Below are positions 36,376-44,968 of a DNA stretch of 64,000 bases, piece by piece. Under the pieces are notes generated by a model. That model was not told the DNA's origin and did not search any database. It was given only the letters and a program-made list of their open reading frames with translations. Position numbers and translations under genes: made by a program. How positions within the stretch are numbered: the first letter of the stretch is position 1; each line of letters begins with the position of its first letter. Source of the stretch: Chitinophaga sp. YR627 (GTDB taxonomy: Bacteria; Bacteroidota; Bacteroidia; Chitinophagales; Chitinophagaceae). The stretch is from the NCBI RefSeq assembly GCF_900114995.1, contig NZ_FOUX01000001.1, forward strand, positions 744,001 to 808,000, read 5' to 3'.

Positions 36376-37947
36376 ATGAAAAAGAGTATTTCCTATAAAC
36401 ATATCATGGCGGCGCTTTTGACAGCAGCCATATTTACCAGCTCCTGCACGAAGGATCTGGATAAGACAAATCCCAGTTATGCAACACTGGATAATTACTT
36501 CAAAAACAGCGCTGAAATGCAGAAGGGCACGAATGCTATCTATTCTGCTTTTCATGCGGGTAACCTGGTGGGCAGGGAATGGTTTTTTGTACATGATCTC
36601 AGAAGCGACGATGTGTCATCAGGTGGCGGGCAGCTGGAAGTACCCAGGGCACAGATGCTGAATGGCGCCACTTCTTCTGATAATGCGGTGATGGCGAGTG
36701 TCTGGAGAGGATTGTATACCGTTATCCATCGTGCGAATACCGTGATCGGCAGTGCGCCGAATGTAACAGATAATGACGAGTTACGTGACCAGTGTGTGGC
36801 AGAGGCCAAGTTCTTCCGTGCCTGGGCTTATTTTGAACTGGTGACGCTATGGGGGGCTGTACCCCTGTATACAGTAGTTGTCAGTGCACCTGATCAGTTT
36901 CAGGCGAGAGCGGCGGTGGATGTGGTGTATACACAGATCATCAAAGATCTGACAGAAGCAGCCGGTGACTTAAAACCCAGCTATGGTGCTGCAGATCAGG
37001 GGAAGATCACTATTGGTGCTGCCAATGCGATGCTGGGCAGGGTGCAGTTACAGAAGGGCGATTATGCTGCTGCAAAAGATGCTTTGCTGAAAGTAACCGG
37101 TTCTGGTCTGTATCACCTGATGAACAATTACATGGATAATTTCCTGGAAGAAACGGAGTTCAATGCAGAGTCTATCTGGGAGGCTGTTTATTTCGATAGG
37201 GGCGATAATGGCTTTGATTGGAATGGCACCGGTGATGGAGCTGGTACTGCGCAGTCAACCATCCGTAATCAGGAGTATAGTCCGGTAGCCTGGAGAAACC
37301 TCATCCCTTCCAACAAGTTTCTCAACGAGTTTGAAAATACCGCTACAGGTGCTGCGAAAACTGATCCACGTTATGGTGGTTCTGTATACCAGACCGGCGA
37401 TAAGTTCAACAATGATGTAGATGTGCTGACGGATGCGATGCAGAACGGTAATGCTTCTGTGGTGAATGGTGTTACGAAGAAAGTGAGCTGGCGTAAGTTT
37501 ATGCTGATCTATAAGCAAAGTCTGTCAACTGCTTCCTATCATCCCGGTGGCAATAATCAGCGTATTATCCGCTATGCGGAAGTGTTGTTAATGCTGGCGG
37601 AATGTGAGAATGAACTGGGGAATACAGGTGCGGCAGTTGGATATCTGAATCAGATCAGGGACAGGGTATCTGTTGCTATGCCACATTATCCGACTGCGCA
37701 GTTCCCGGTGTCCAATAAAGACCAGGTGACAAAAGCATTGATGCATGAGAAGGTGGTAGAAATGGGCGGAGAAGAGATCCGTAACCGGGATATCCTGAGA
37801 TGGCGGAAGAAGGGATATTTTACGACAGATCCCTTGTCTTATTTCAGGGCTAACAGGGATGAGCTGTTGCCCATCCCTCAGCAGGAAATTGATAACAACC
37901 CTCAACTGGGAGCTGGTGGCGTTGCCAAACAGAACCCGGGTTATTAA
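36376..37947 (+). CDS. SusD/RagB-type surface glycan-binding lipoprotein
   Basis: A 523-residue SusD-like protein with lipobox TSSC (Cys24). The N-terminal helical TPR scaffold (for example AEAKFFRAWAYFELVTLWGAVPLY, about residues 142-164) and the C-terminal RYAEVLLMLAECENELG and NQIRDR motifs are typical of the family. It caps the SusC barrel at the cell surface. The gene ends only nine bases before the end of the convergent esterase gene, and no terminator fits in between. Confidence 0.95.
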   Translation: MKKSISYKHIMAALLTAAIFTSSCTKDLDKTNPSYATLDNYFKNSAEMQKGTNAIYSAFHAGNLVGREWFFVHDLRSDDVSSGGGQLEVPRAQMLNGATSSDNAVMASVWRGLYTVIHRANTVIGSAPNVTDNDELRDQCVAEAKFFRAWAYFELVTLWGAVPLYTVVVSAPDQFQARAAVDVVYTQIIKDLTEAAGDLKPSYGAADQGKITIGAANAMLGRVQLQKGDYAAAKDALLKVTGSGLYHLMNNYMDNFLEETEFNAESIWEAVYFDRGDNGFDWNGTGDGAGTAQSTIRNQEYSPVAWRNLIPSNKFLNEFENTATGAAKTDPRYGGSVYQTGDKFNNDVDVLTDAMQNGNASVVNGVTKKVSWRKFMLIYKQSLSTASYHPGGNNQRIIRYAEVLLMLAECENELGNTGAAVGYLNQIRDRVSVAMPHYPTAQFPVSNKDQVTKALMHEKVVEMGGEEIRNRDILRWRKKGYFTTDPLSYFRANRDELLPIPQQEIDNNPQLGAGGVAKQNPGY

Positions 37948-37956
37948 GCATTGGTG

Positions 37957-39870
37957 TCATAGATCTATATTCAATTCAAAAGGGGAGGCCGGGAGGCCTT
38001 CCCTGTTATATAAGTTAGGATTGTCGGGGTTGTCGGCCCATGCATACCGCACGCGTACCGGCGCTGTTATTGCCGGAGACCATACGATCACTGTATTTCC
38101 TTCCAGTTTTGTTTGTGCCCATACAAATTTTCCATCCTTTCCGGCAATCGCAAATTGTCCGGGTGTATTGCCATCATTGGTGATCAGGCCACTGCCGGTA
38201 TTTGTAAAACTGACCACTACTTTATTGTCTTTGAGGCTTGCTTTTTCAACTAGCGGACCACTGGCTACCAGCTGTCCTTCACCATAGACCATTTTTCTGG
38301 CGAGTAAAGCCAGGCGGTCACCTACTTCTTTCTTGCTGTCAGGATGTACATCATTCCATTCTCCCAGGTCTATTGCGATGGCCATACCTGTATGCGGCAT
38401 CGTTATGCTTTTACGCTGTGATTCTCTGAGGGTAGCCCAGTTGCTTTCGGACGGGAGGTATTGTACTTCCAGGAAGCCGGGGAGTTGTACGAAGAGTACG
38501 GGGAGTGCAGGGTTCTGCCATTTATTCCGCCAGTCATTGATCAGGGCAGGTAGCAATTGGCTGTATTCCTGTGGATTGCCCATGTTGCTTTCACCCTGGT
38601 ACCATAAAGCGCCTTTGATGGTGTAGGGAATGACGGGTGCGAGCATGCCATTGTGCAGGGCGGTTGGGCAGTTAGTCTCCCTGAATGTTATTTGTGGCGG
38701 AGGCGTCTGGTAGACGGCACCCACCTTATACTGCCATTCGCCTTTGATATCAACTGTATCACTGACAGTGGCGATGTAATAAGGTTTATCAGGTATAAAT
38801 CCGCCTTTACCCGCGTTGTTTGTTACCCGTACGACGATCAGGTTTTTCCCAGGTTTCAGTATGCCTGCCGGTAGGGTATATCGTCGCTGGGGATATTGGT
38901 AAGTGGTATTGCCGACCTTTTGTCCGTTTACGTATACCACATCTGCGTCAACGATCCTGCCGAGGCGCAGCATGGCGGATTTGTCCGTCATTGTTGCCGG
39001 TATCTCAATTTCCCGCCGGAACCATACGATGCCGTTCAGCTCCCGCACGCCCTGGTCGTTCCAGTAACCGGGAAGGGTGAAAGGGCGCCAGTGTTGGGGC
39101 GTATAGGATGGGTCGTACCAGGTGGGATGACTGTCCAGTCCTGCGTCAGCCAGTTCGGGTACCGCTGGCGCGGGTGGCGGTGTGATGGTTTCATTACTGC
39201 GGATGGTAGCCTGTATAGCAGGGAAGTCTTTGAGTCCTTCCTTACTGGTCCAGGCTTCAATGGGCGTACCGCCGACAGAAGCGTTGATCAATCCGACAGG
39301 GACGTGATAACGCTGGTAGAGATCGCGGGCAAAGAAGTAGGCTACCGCAGAAAAATCAGCCACGTTTGTGGGCGTGGCTGATTTCCAGTAAGCAGCCGAT
39401 ACGTCTTCCGAAGGCGCTTTCAGGTTAGCTGCCGGCGGGACTTTAAAGTGCCGGATCTCCGGGAAGTTAGCATTGGTTATGTCAAAGGCATAGCGTTCAC
39501 TGTGCAGGCGCAGCTGGTGTTCCATGTTGGATTGTCCGGCGCAGAGCCATACATCTCCTACCAGGATCTCCCGGAGGACGATATGGTTCTTAGCCCTGAT
39601 ATCCATGGTAAAAGGGCCTCCCTGGCTCATGGGAGGGAGGGTGACGGACCACTTTCCATCCGGACCAGACGTGGACCTGATCTGTTTTCCCCGGAATGTT
39701 ATCCTGATCTTTTCATGCGGTGAGGCCCAACCCCAGAGTTGCACCGGTGTGTCGCGTTGCAGCACCATACTGTCACCTACCAGCCGGGGGAGCCGTACCT
39801 GTGCGACTGAACGGGTATGCAGCAGGGAGAAGAGCAATGCGCCAGCGATGATGTAGCGATGGCGCGTCAT
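37957..39870 (-). CDS. Secreted SASA-family esterase with inserted GH2-like jelly roll
   Basis: A 637-residue secreted enzyme (signal ending SVAQ). It contains a beta-sandwich start, the SGNH nucleophile motif CAGQSNM (Ser114), an inserted domain of about 130 residues (about 260-385) with WFRREIEIP and DVVYVNGQKVG that resembles the sugar-binding jelly roll of GH2 enzymes, then the second half of the hydrolase with WYQGESNMG and the catalytic DVHPDSK. In a GH115/GH43 locus it is best read as an acetyl-xylan esterase, although family annotation would say sialate O-acetylesterase. Its start overlaps the GH43 stop by four bases, so it is coupled to it. Confidence 0.88.
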   Translation of the reverse strand: MTRHRYIIAGALLFSLLHTRSVAQVRLPRLVGDSMVLQRDTPVQLWGWASPHEKIRITFRGKQIRSTSGPDGKWSVTLPPMSQGGPFTMDIRAKNHIVLREILVGDVWLCAGQSNMEHQLRLHSERYAFDITNANFPEIRHFKVPPAANLKAPSEDVSAAYWKSATPTNVADFSAVAYFFARDLYQRYHVPVGLINASVGGTPIEAWTSKEGLKDFPAIQATIRSNETITPPPAPAVPELADAGLDSHPTWYDPSYTPQHWRPFTLPGYWNDQGVRELNGIVWFRREIEIPATMTDKSAMLRLGRIVDADVVYVNGQKVGNTTYQYPQRRYTLPAGILKPGKNLIVVRVTNNAGKGGFIPDKPYYIATVSDTVDIKGEWQYKVGAVYQTPPPQITFRETNCPTALHNGMLAPVIPYTIKGALWYQGESNMGNPQEYSQLLPALINDWRNKWQNPALPVLFVQLPGFLEVQYLPSESNWATLRESQRKSITMPHTGMAIAIDLGEWNDVHPDSKKEVGDRLALLARKMVYGEGQLVASGPLVEKASLKDNKVVVSFTNTGSGLITNDGNTPGQFAIAGKDGKFVWAQTKLEGNTVIVWSPAITAPVRVRYAWADNPDNPNLYNREGLPASPFELNIDL

Positions 39871-40970
39871 AGTGATGGATTAATGGTTTGAATACTGCCG
39901 TCCTCATTGTAATGTAGTTCGGTGACCTTGACATTACGGAGGTAGGTTTTGCCGGATAACTGCACGTCATGATAGAACAGGTACCATTTGCCATCTTTTT
40001 CGATGATGGAATGGTGACTGGTCCATCCTTCCACCGGTTTCAGGATGACGCCTTTGTAGGTGAATGGTCCCCAGGGACTGTCACCAATGGCGTAACACAG
40101 GTTGTGGGTGTCGCCGGTGGAGTAGGAGAAGTAATATTTTCCTTTGTACTTATGCATCCAGGAAGCTTCGAAGAAGCGTTTGTCGTTGTCTTTTTCGTGG
40201 AAAGGCTGTCCTTTCTCATCCAGTATTTTTACTTCGTCGACAGGACCGTCGAAATGTTTCATGTCTTTGTCCAGCATCGCCATTCTGGGCAGGATGGCCA
40301 GTTCCTCCGGTTTACGGTTGCCTTTGGCTGAATCGTACTGGTTCCTATTCCAGCGTTGCAGTTGCCCTCCCCAGATGCCGCCGAAGTACATGTAGAATTT
40401 ACCGTCATCATCTCTGAATACACAGGGATCGATGCTGTAACTACGTGGGATCGGTTCTTTTTCCGCGGTAAAGGGACCTTCCGGTTTGGGGCTGGTGGCT
40501 ACACCGATGTGGAATACATCCTTTTTATCTTTTACCGGGAAATAGAGATAATACGTGCCGTTGATGTACGCCGCATCCGGCGCCCATAGTTGCCGGCCCG
40601 CCCAGGGAATGTCTTTGATGTCAAGCGCTACGCCGTGATCCGTAACGTGACCGCCGACAGCATCCATCGAGAGGACATGAAAGTCCTTCATATCGAAATG
40701 GCTGCCGAGATCATCTTCCGGGATACCGGTGGCGGTGTCATGGGAAGGGTAAATATAGATCCTGCCGTTGAAGACATGGGCGGAAGGGTCAGCGGTGTAG
40801 ATATGGCTGACCAGGGGCTGGGAAAGATATTTCTTTCCGGTACTGTCAGCAGAGATAGCGGTCCGGGTACTATCGCCGGACTTTGACGAACCGGCCGGCT
40901 GACAACTATAACAGCCGAAAACCAGTGCCGCCGGGAGGATAAAAACAGGTGAAAATCTGAAAGCGCGCAT
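39867..40970 (-). CDS. GH43-family glycosidase lipoprotein
   Basis: A 367-residue lipoprotein (lipobox LVFGC, Cys20) with a five-bladed beta-propeller. The catalytic base is in YTADPSA (Asp61), the middle Asp in SIDPCVFRDDDGKFY and the general acid in RFFEASW. GH43 enzymes are beta-xylosidases or alpha-L-arabinofuranosidases. Together with the GH115 enzyme this points to arabino/glucuronoxylan. It lies 31 bases after the GH115 gene and overlaps the esterase gene by four bases, all in the lacI operon orientation. Confidence 0.92.
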   Translation of the reverse strand: MRAFRFSPVFILPAALVFGCYSCQPAGSSKSGDSTRTAISADSTGKKYLSQPLVSHIYTADPSAHVFNGRIYIYPSHDTATGIPEDDLGSHFDMKDFHVLSMDAVGGHVTDHGVALDIKDIPWAGRQLWAPDAAYINGTYYLYFPVKDKKDVFHIGVATSPKPEGPFTAEKEPIPRSYSIDPCVFRDDDGKFYMYFGGIWGGQLQRWNRNQYDSAKGNRKPEELAILPRMAMLDKDMKHFDGPVDEVKILDEKGQPFHEKDNDKRFFEASWMHKYKGKYYFSYSTGDTHNLCYAIGDSPWGPFTYKGVILKPVEGWTSHHSIIEKDGKWYLFYHDVQLSGKTYLRNVKVTELHYNEDGSIQTINPSL

Positions 40971-41001
40971 ATTTGAAAGTATTGAAGTGTCAGGGTAATT
41001 G

Positions 41002-43491
41002 TTAACGGGAGCCGGTGGCAGGCGGTGGCAGATATGTGTGCTGTAAACCGCCTGCGTCTACTACCAGCTGTTGCAGGACTATGCCCGGGGAGATCATCCA
41101 GTAACGGATGGTATGCCGGCCGGCTGCGCCTAATCTGTGGGAGGTCGTAGGGCGAAGGATATTTTCGGCCACCCATTTGTTCCAGTCCCCGTTTTCGTGC
41201 AGGGACATGACCACTGGGTCCTCATTATCCACAGAAATGGCATATTTAAGCCCTTTACCGCCCGTAAAGTCGAGCGTAGGGCTTATGAGTGCTGTAATCG
41301 TAACCAGGCCCGTATCGGGGCTGTTAATCACATATTCCAGGTATGGACTGTTTTTGCTAAGCGGAATTGTCTTTGTCACGGGAAAGGTGGTGATACCATC
41401 CCCGGTGCGGCCGATATCAGGAATTTGTTTCCAGGTGATGCCCGCTTTATTGACGGCTTTAGCGTAACTGGCAGCGGGCAGGGAATAATACCGGGAAGTA
41501 TCTTTTGCTGATTGCGGCGTAGCTGGTACTGGCTGGTGCGTGGTAACATAAGTGACGGCAGGCATACTGTTATAGTCCGGTTGTTGCCAGTAGGTGTAAC
41601 CGATATGTGTCTGATCCATCATGTGGTTCCATTTGCCGTCTGCCAGCTGGTGGTACTCCCTGGATAGGAGAGAGTCACTGATATATAGCCGTTTGGCTTT
41701 GTCTGCCCAGCTGTTGGCGCCGGAGTCCTGTTGCGCAGCAAGTTTCCTGTTCATGGCGACTGCATAGTACAGCTGATGTACGATGGTGAATGCTTTTACG
41801 GGGTGTAGCAGTAATTCGAAATAGGCGTCTTTATATGCCGGGGGAATGCTTGTGTATAGTTTTTCGGTTGTTGCCATGAGGGATTCCCATTCGTGTAATA
41901 CGCGGGTCGCCTCATTATAGGCAGTCAGACTATACGTATCAGCGTTCAGCAGTTCTGGTTTTCGTCTGGCAGCGTATTGTCCGTAGAGACGCAGTATATC
42001 TCCGATCTGTTTTGCATAAGCGGCCCCGAATTGTTCCGCGGCCCATTGCGTGTAATAGTCTCTCAGGTTGTCCTCATGCCAGCGGTTTGTATCCCAGGCA
42101 TAGTCCAGAAAAAAAGAGATGGGGAATTCCATCGGTTTGAGATCACCGACATTGACGATCCATATTTTGTCAGCGCCATAGGCTTTGGCGAGGTGCATCT
42201 GTTCCCATACGCGGGCGATATTGTTGGTATTGATCCATTTGTAGTTGCGTGGATCGCCGACGTAATCGAAATGGTAATAGATGCCATAACCGCCACCCCT
42301 GGGTGCTTCTCCGGGATGTGGCAGTTTACGGATATTACCCCAGTTGTCATCACAGAGCAGGAGGGTAACATCATCTGGTACGCGCATGCCTTTGTCATAG
42401 TAGTCCTGTACTTCTTTGTACAGGGCCCATAACTGGGGAGTGGCGGCAGCCGGTTTACCGGTAATGTTGCTGATGATCTGCCGCTGGTCTTTTACGATGC
42501 GTTCCAGCAGTGCGGTGGCGGTGCCTTCTGTCATGGGTTCATCTCCGTCGCCACGCATACCGATGGTTACAATACTTTCGTGATTGCGCATGCGTGTGAT
42601 GCCTTTGTGCCAGAAATCGCGCAGGGTGGAGTCATTTTTTAGGTAATTCCATGGGCCTTTGCCGTATCGCCGCCATTCATCATGTGCGCGCAGCATCGGT
42701 TCATGGTGGGATGAGCCCATTACGATGCCCCATTTATCCGCCATCACGGGATTGAGGGTATCATCGTCATTGAATGCGTTGCCCCACATGGCGGGCCAGA
42801 GATAGTTCGCTTTCAGGCGTAGCAGCAGTTCAAACATCTGTTCATAGACCTTGTGATTGAAGCCGCCGAATTTCTCTCTGGTCCAGTTGGCGAATGCGGG
42901 CGCTTCATCATTGATGAAGATGCCCCGGTATTTTACAGCAGGTGTCGTGGATTGCCAGGAACTGTTTTTGACAAAAAGCGTTGTTTGTTTTTTAGCGGGT
43001 ACGTCTGCCCACCAATACCAGGGAGAAACGCCAGCCTGTCTGGAGAGTTCTAATACGCCGTAGGCGGTACCCCGTTTATCACTGCCGGTAATGACCAATG
43101 CTTTTTTTACGTGCGGAAAGGGTGACTGGATGGTGTGTATACGATAGATTTCCCATTTGCCTTTCAGGGTGTTATAGTCTGCTTTTTTATTGCGTACAAG
43201 TGTTTTTATCGCGGCACTGTGACTGGTACCGACGATGACCAGGTATTCAGGCGCGTTTGCGATGTTATGTATGATAGCAGGCTTTTGACCGGTTATGCGC
43301 TCAATGTCTGTCTGTAGCAGAGTCGTTACTTTATTGACCAGCCAGTCGTCCGTACTGTCCACATAAATGGCAGCCGGGTTGGTATCGACCAGGGGGAAGT
43401 TGTTCTTATCCGTTCGGGTGGTCAGTAATTGCTGTGCATACAGGCACTGACCGAGGATCAACAGTAAGAGAATGTTGCTCAGTTTTTTCAT
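41002..43491 (-). CDS. GH115-family alpha-glucuronidase
   Basis: An 829-residue secreted enzyme (signal ending LYAQ). An N-terminal alpha/beta domain (YLVIVGTSHSAAIKTL, GSDKRGTAYGVLELS) precedes a TIM barrel with KYRGIFINDEAPAF, KANYLWPAMWGNAFNDDD, GIVMGSSHHEPMLR and YHFDYVGDPRNYKW, all hallmarks of GH115. A C-terminal accessory domain follows. GH115 removes (4-O-methyl-)glucuronic acid from internal xylose residues of xylan. The released uronic acid fits the mannonate dehydratase encoded nearby. The gene follows lacI by 33 bases. Confidence 0.95.
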   Translation of the reverse strand: MKKLSNILLLLILGQCLYAQQLLTTRTDKNNFPLVDTNPAAIYVDSTDDWLVNKVTTLLQTDIERITGQKPAIIHNIANAPEYLVIVGTSHSAAIKTLVRNKKADYNTLKGKWEIYRIHTIQSPFPHVKKALVITGSDKRGTAYGVLELSRQAGVSPWYWWADVPAKKQTTLFVKNSSWQSTTPAVKYRGIFINDEAPAFANWTREKFGGFNHKVYEQMFELLLRLKANYLWPAMWGNAFNDDDTLNPVMADKWGIVMGSSHHEPMLRAHDEWRRYGKGPWNYLKNDSTLRDFWHKGITRMRNHESIVTIGMRGDGDEPMTEGTATALLERIVKDQRQIISNITGKPAAATPQLWALYKEVQDYYDKGMRVPDDVTLLLCDDNWGNIRKLPHPGEAPRGGGYGIYYHFDYVGDPRNYKWINTNNIARVWEQMHLAKAYGADKIWIVNVGDLKPMEFPISFFLDYAWDTNRWHEDNLRDYYTQWAAEQFGAAYAKQIGDILRLYGQYAARRKPELLNADTYSLTAYNEATRVLHEWESLMATTEKLYTSIPPAYKDAYFELLLHPVKAFTIVHQLYYAVAMNRKLAAQQDSGANSWADKAKRLYISDSLLSREYHQLADGKWNHMMDQTHIGYTYWQQPDYNSMPAVTYVTTHQPVPATPQSAKDTSRYYSLPAASYAKAVNKAGITWKQIPDIGRTGDGITTFPVTKTIPLSKNSPYLEYVINSPDTGLVTITALISPTLDFTGGKGLKYAISVDNEDPVVMSLHENGDWNKWVAENILRPTTSHRLGAAGRHTIRYWMISPGIVLQQLVVDAGGLQHTYLPPPATGSR

Positions 43492-43524
43492 AATGGGAAT
43501 TATTCTATAACGGGTCCTTGTCTG

Positions 43525-44559
43525 CTACTTACTGCCTTTCTTCAGGGACGACGCTCTTACAATGAGTTCTGATCTTAGTATGATGGTATTGGTGCTGCTG
43601 ATAAAGGAAACGTCTCTGACATGGTTGATCAGATGTCTGGCGGCTACCTGTCCCATTTCATACCCTGAATAATTGATCGTGGTCAGATTGGGTTCAATTA
43701 CTTTTGTCACCGGGTCATTATTGAATCCGACGAAAGCGATATCCTGCGGGATACGGATGCCCTGTTCTTTCAATGCCAGCATACAACCTACCGCACAACT
43801 ATCGTTGGCCACAAAGATGCCGTCGGGTAGTGGCTTCATCTTCAGTATCTTACCGGCCGCCTGGGCGCCCGCTTCCTGGCTCAGGTCTGTAATGAGCACA
43901 TAATCTTCCCTGAACTTTATTTTATGTTCGTCCAGCGCTTCTTTATAACCTTTTAGTCTGTCTTTATAAACGTTCTGTACTGTGGGTGCTGTGATATGCA
44001 GGATCCTGCGACAGCCCTGATCTATCAGGTGCCGGGTGGCGTTGTAAGCCGCCTGGCGGTTGTCTATCAGAATATTGACAGAGCTTTCATGTTGTTGTAC
44101 ACGATCGAAGAAAATGACCGGTATATTCTTTCTGAAAAAATTATCAAAGTGGCTTAGTTCTGTTGTGTCTACGGCCAGTGAAACCAGCAGACCGTCTACC
44201 CGGCTGTCAAACATTGTCCGGGCGCTGGCGGCTTCTTTTACAGAAGACTCTGAGGACTGTGCAATGAGCAGGGAGAAATTCTGTTCATTGGCAGCGGTTT
44301 CAATACCGGCGATGACAGAAGACATAAAGTGGCTGTTCAGTCTGGGAACAATGATGCCGAAGGTATTGGTCTTCTGGTTCCGCAGACTACGTGCAAAGTG
44401 GTTACTACGATAGCCCATTTGTTCAGCAAGATCAAGGATCTTCTTTTTGGTTTTCTTGCTGATGGTAGGATGGTCCTGCAAGCCACGGCTGACCGTGGTA
44501 GCGGAAATATTCAGTTCCCGGGCGATGTCATATATGGTCACCTCTCTTTCGTTTGCCAT
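43525..44559 (-). CDS. LacI-family transcriptional repressor
   Basis: A 344-residue regulator. The N-terminal HTH (VTIYDIARELNISATTVSRGL, about residues 6-26) with hinge helix is followed by the periplasmic-binding-protein-like core (TFGIIVPRLNSHF, DGLLVS, FFDRV, DGIFVANDSCAVG). Start ATG 44559 is chosen because the helix-turn-helix follows directly; an upstream in-frame ATG at 44613 would add 18 residues. Three related operators (32901, 44638, 44698) suggest control of susC, its own gene and the uxuA fusion. The inducer is probably a uronate-pathway sugar (inferred). Confidence 0.92.
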   Translation of the reverse strand: MANEREVTIYDIARELNISATTVSRGLQDHPTISKKTKKKILDLAEQMGYRSNHFARSLRNQKTNTFGIIVPRLNSHFMSSVIAGIETAANEQNFSLLIAQSSESSVKEAASARTMFDSRVDGLLVSLAVDTTELSHFDNFFRKNIPVIFFDRVQQHESSVNILIDNRQAAYNATRHLIDQGCRRILHITAPTVQNVYKDRLKGYKEALDEHKIKFREDYVLITDLSQEAGAQAAGKILKMKPLPDGIFVANDSCAVGCMLALKEQGIRIPQDIAFVGFNNDPVTKVIEPNLTTINYSGYEMGQVAARHLINHVRDVSFISSTNTIILRSELIVRASSLKKGSK

Positions 44560-44637
44560 AAATGTCGGATATCTGTATAAGGTAATTGAATTGGGAGAGC
44601 TGCTCACCGGCACTCATATCGTGGACACATTTATCAG

Positions 44638-44651
44638 CACAATCGCTTGTG
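44638..44651. promoter_or_regulatory. LacI-type operator, lacI-proximal
   Basis: CACAATCGCTTGTG is an inverted repeat (CACAA...TTGTG) and matches the half-site CACAATCG of the other two operators. It lies 79 bases upstream of the lacI start, suitable for autoregulation. Confidence 0.55.
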
Positions 44652-44697
44652 TGGTTTAAATGTACAGCTAAAGTAAACTTTTTTAGAAAATAAATTA

Positions 44698-44711
44698 CAC
44701 AATCGGTTGCA
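44698..44711 (+). promoter_or_regulatory. LacI-type operator over the uxuA-fusion promoter
   Basis: CACAATCGGTTGCA differs in one position from the inverted site at 32901-32914. It covers the -33 TTG (44707-44709) of the predicted promoter, so a bound repressor would block RNA polymerase. Confidence 0.6.
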
Positions 44712-44736
44712 ATTTTAGAAATTGTCTTTATTTTAG
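44707..44736 (+). promoter_or_regulatory. Promoter of the uxuA-GH35 fusion gene
   Basis: TTG (44707-44709), exactly 19 bases, then TATTTTAG (44729-44736), which is one base off TAnnTTTG. The leader to the ATG at 44969 would be about 225 bases. Confidence 0.4.
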
Positions 44737-44789
44737 AAGTGTAGAATGAAGTGAGTTCCCGTTTTGAAGACATATTCCCGGAAAAGAAA

Positions 44790-44802
44790 AATTAAGCATT
44801 AA
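44790..44802 (+). repeat. Third copy of the 13-bp AT-rich word
   Basis: AATTAAGCATTAA, identical to 15759-15771 and 20450-20462, in the lacI/uxuA intergenic region. Confidence 0.4.
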
Positions 44803-44968
44803 CAAACAGACTTTAAGAACCGGAATGTAGTGAAGTGCAATTGCGCATTGCGTTATTGATTAGTATGCGCATTACATGGGCATTGGTGTTTTACTGATAC
44901 ATATATAACCATCCCTTTTTAATGTGCTGTGGTTCATGATTCATCCCTGATAAAATTACATAGACATT

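Larger units (their letters stand above)
44560..44968. other. Divergent control region between lacI and uxuA fusion
   Basis: This 409-base gap carries two LacI-type operators (44638-44651 and 44698-44711), a promoter for the fusion gene overlapping the second, a copy of the 13-bp AT-rich word (44790-44802), and a partly palindromic stretch around 44835-44852 (GTGCAATTGCGCATTGCG). No further gene is seen. Confidence 0.6.

Noticed and set aside
44835..44852. GTGCAATTGCGCATTGCG, partly palindromic stretch before the uxuA fusion
   Set aside because: Symmetry is imperfect and no second copy was found; it could be an extra operator but cannot be supported.
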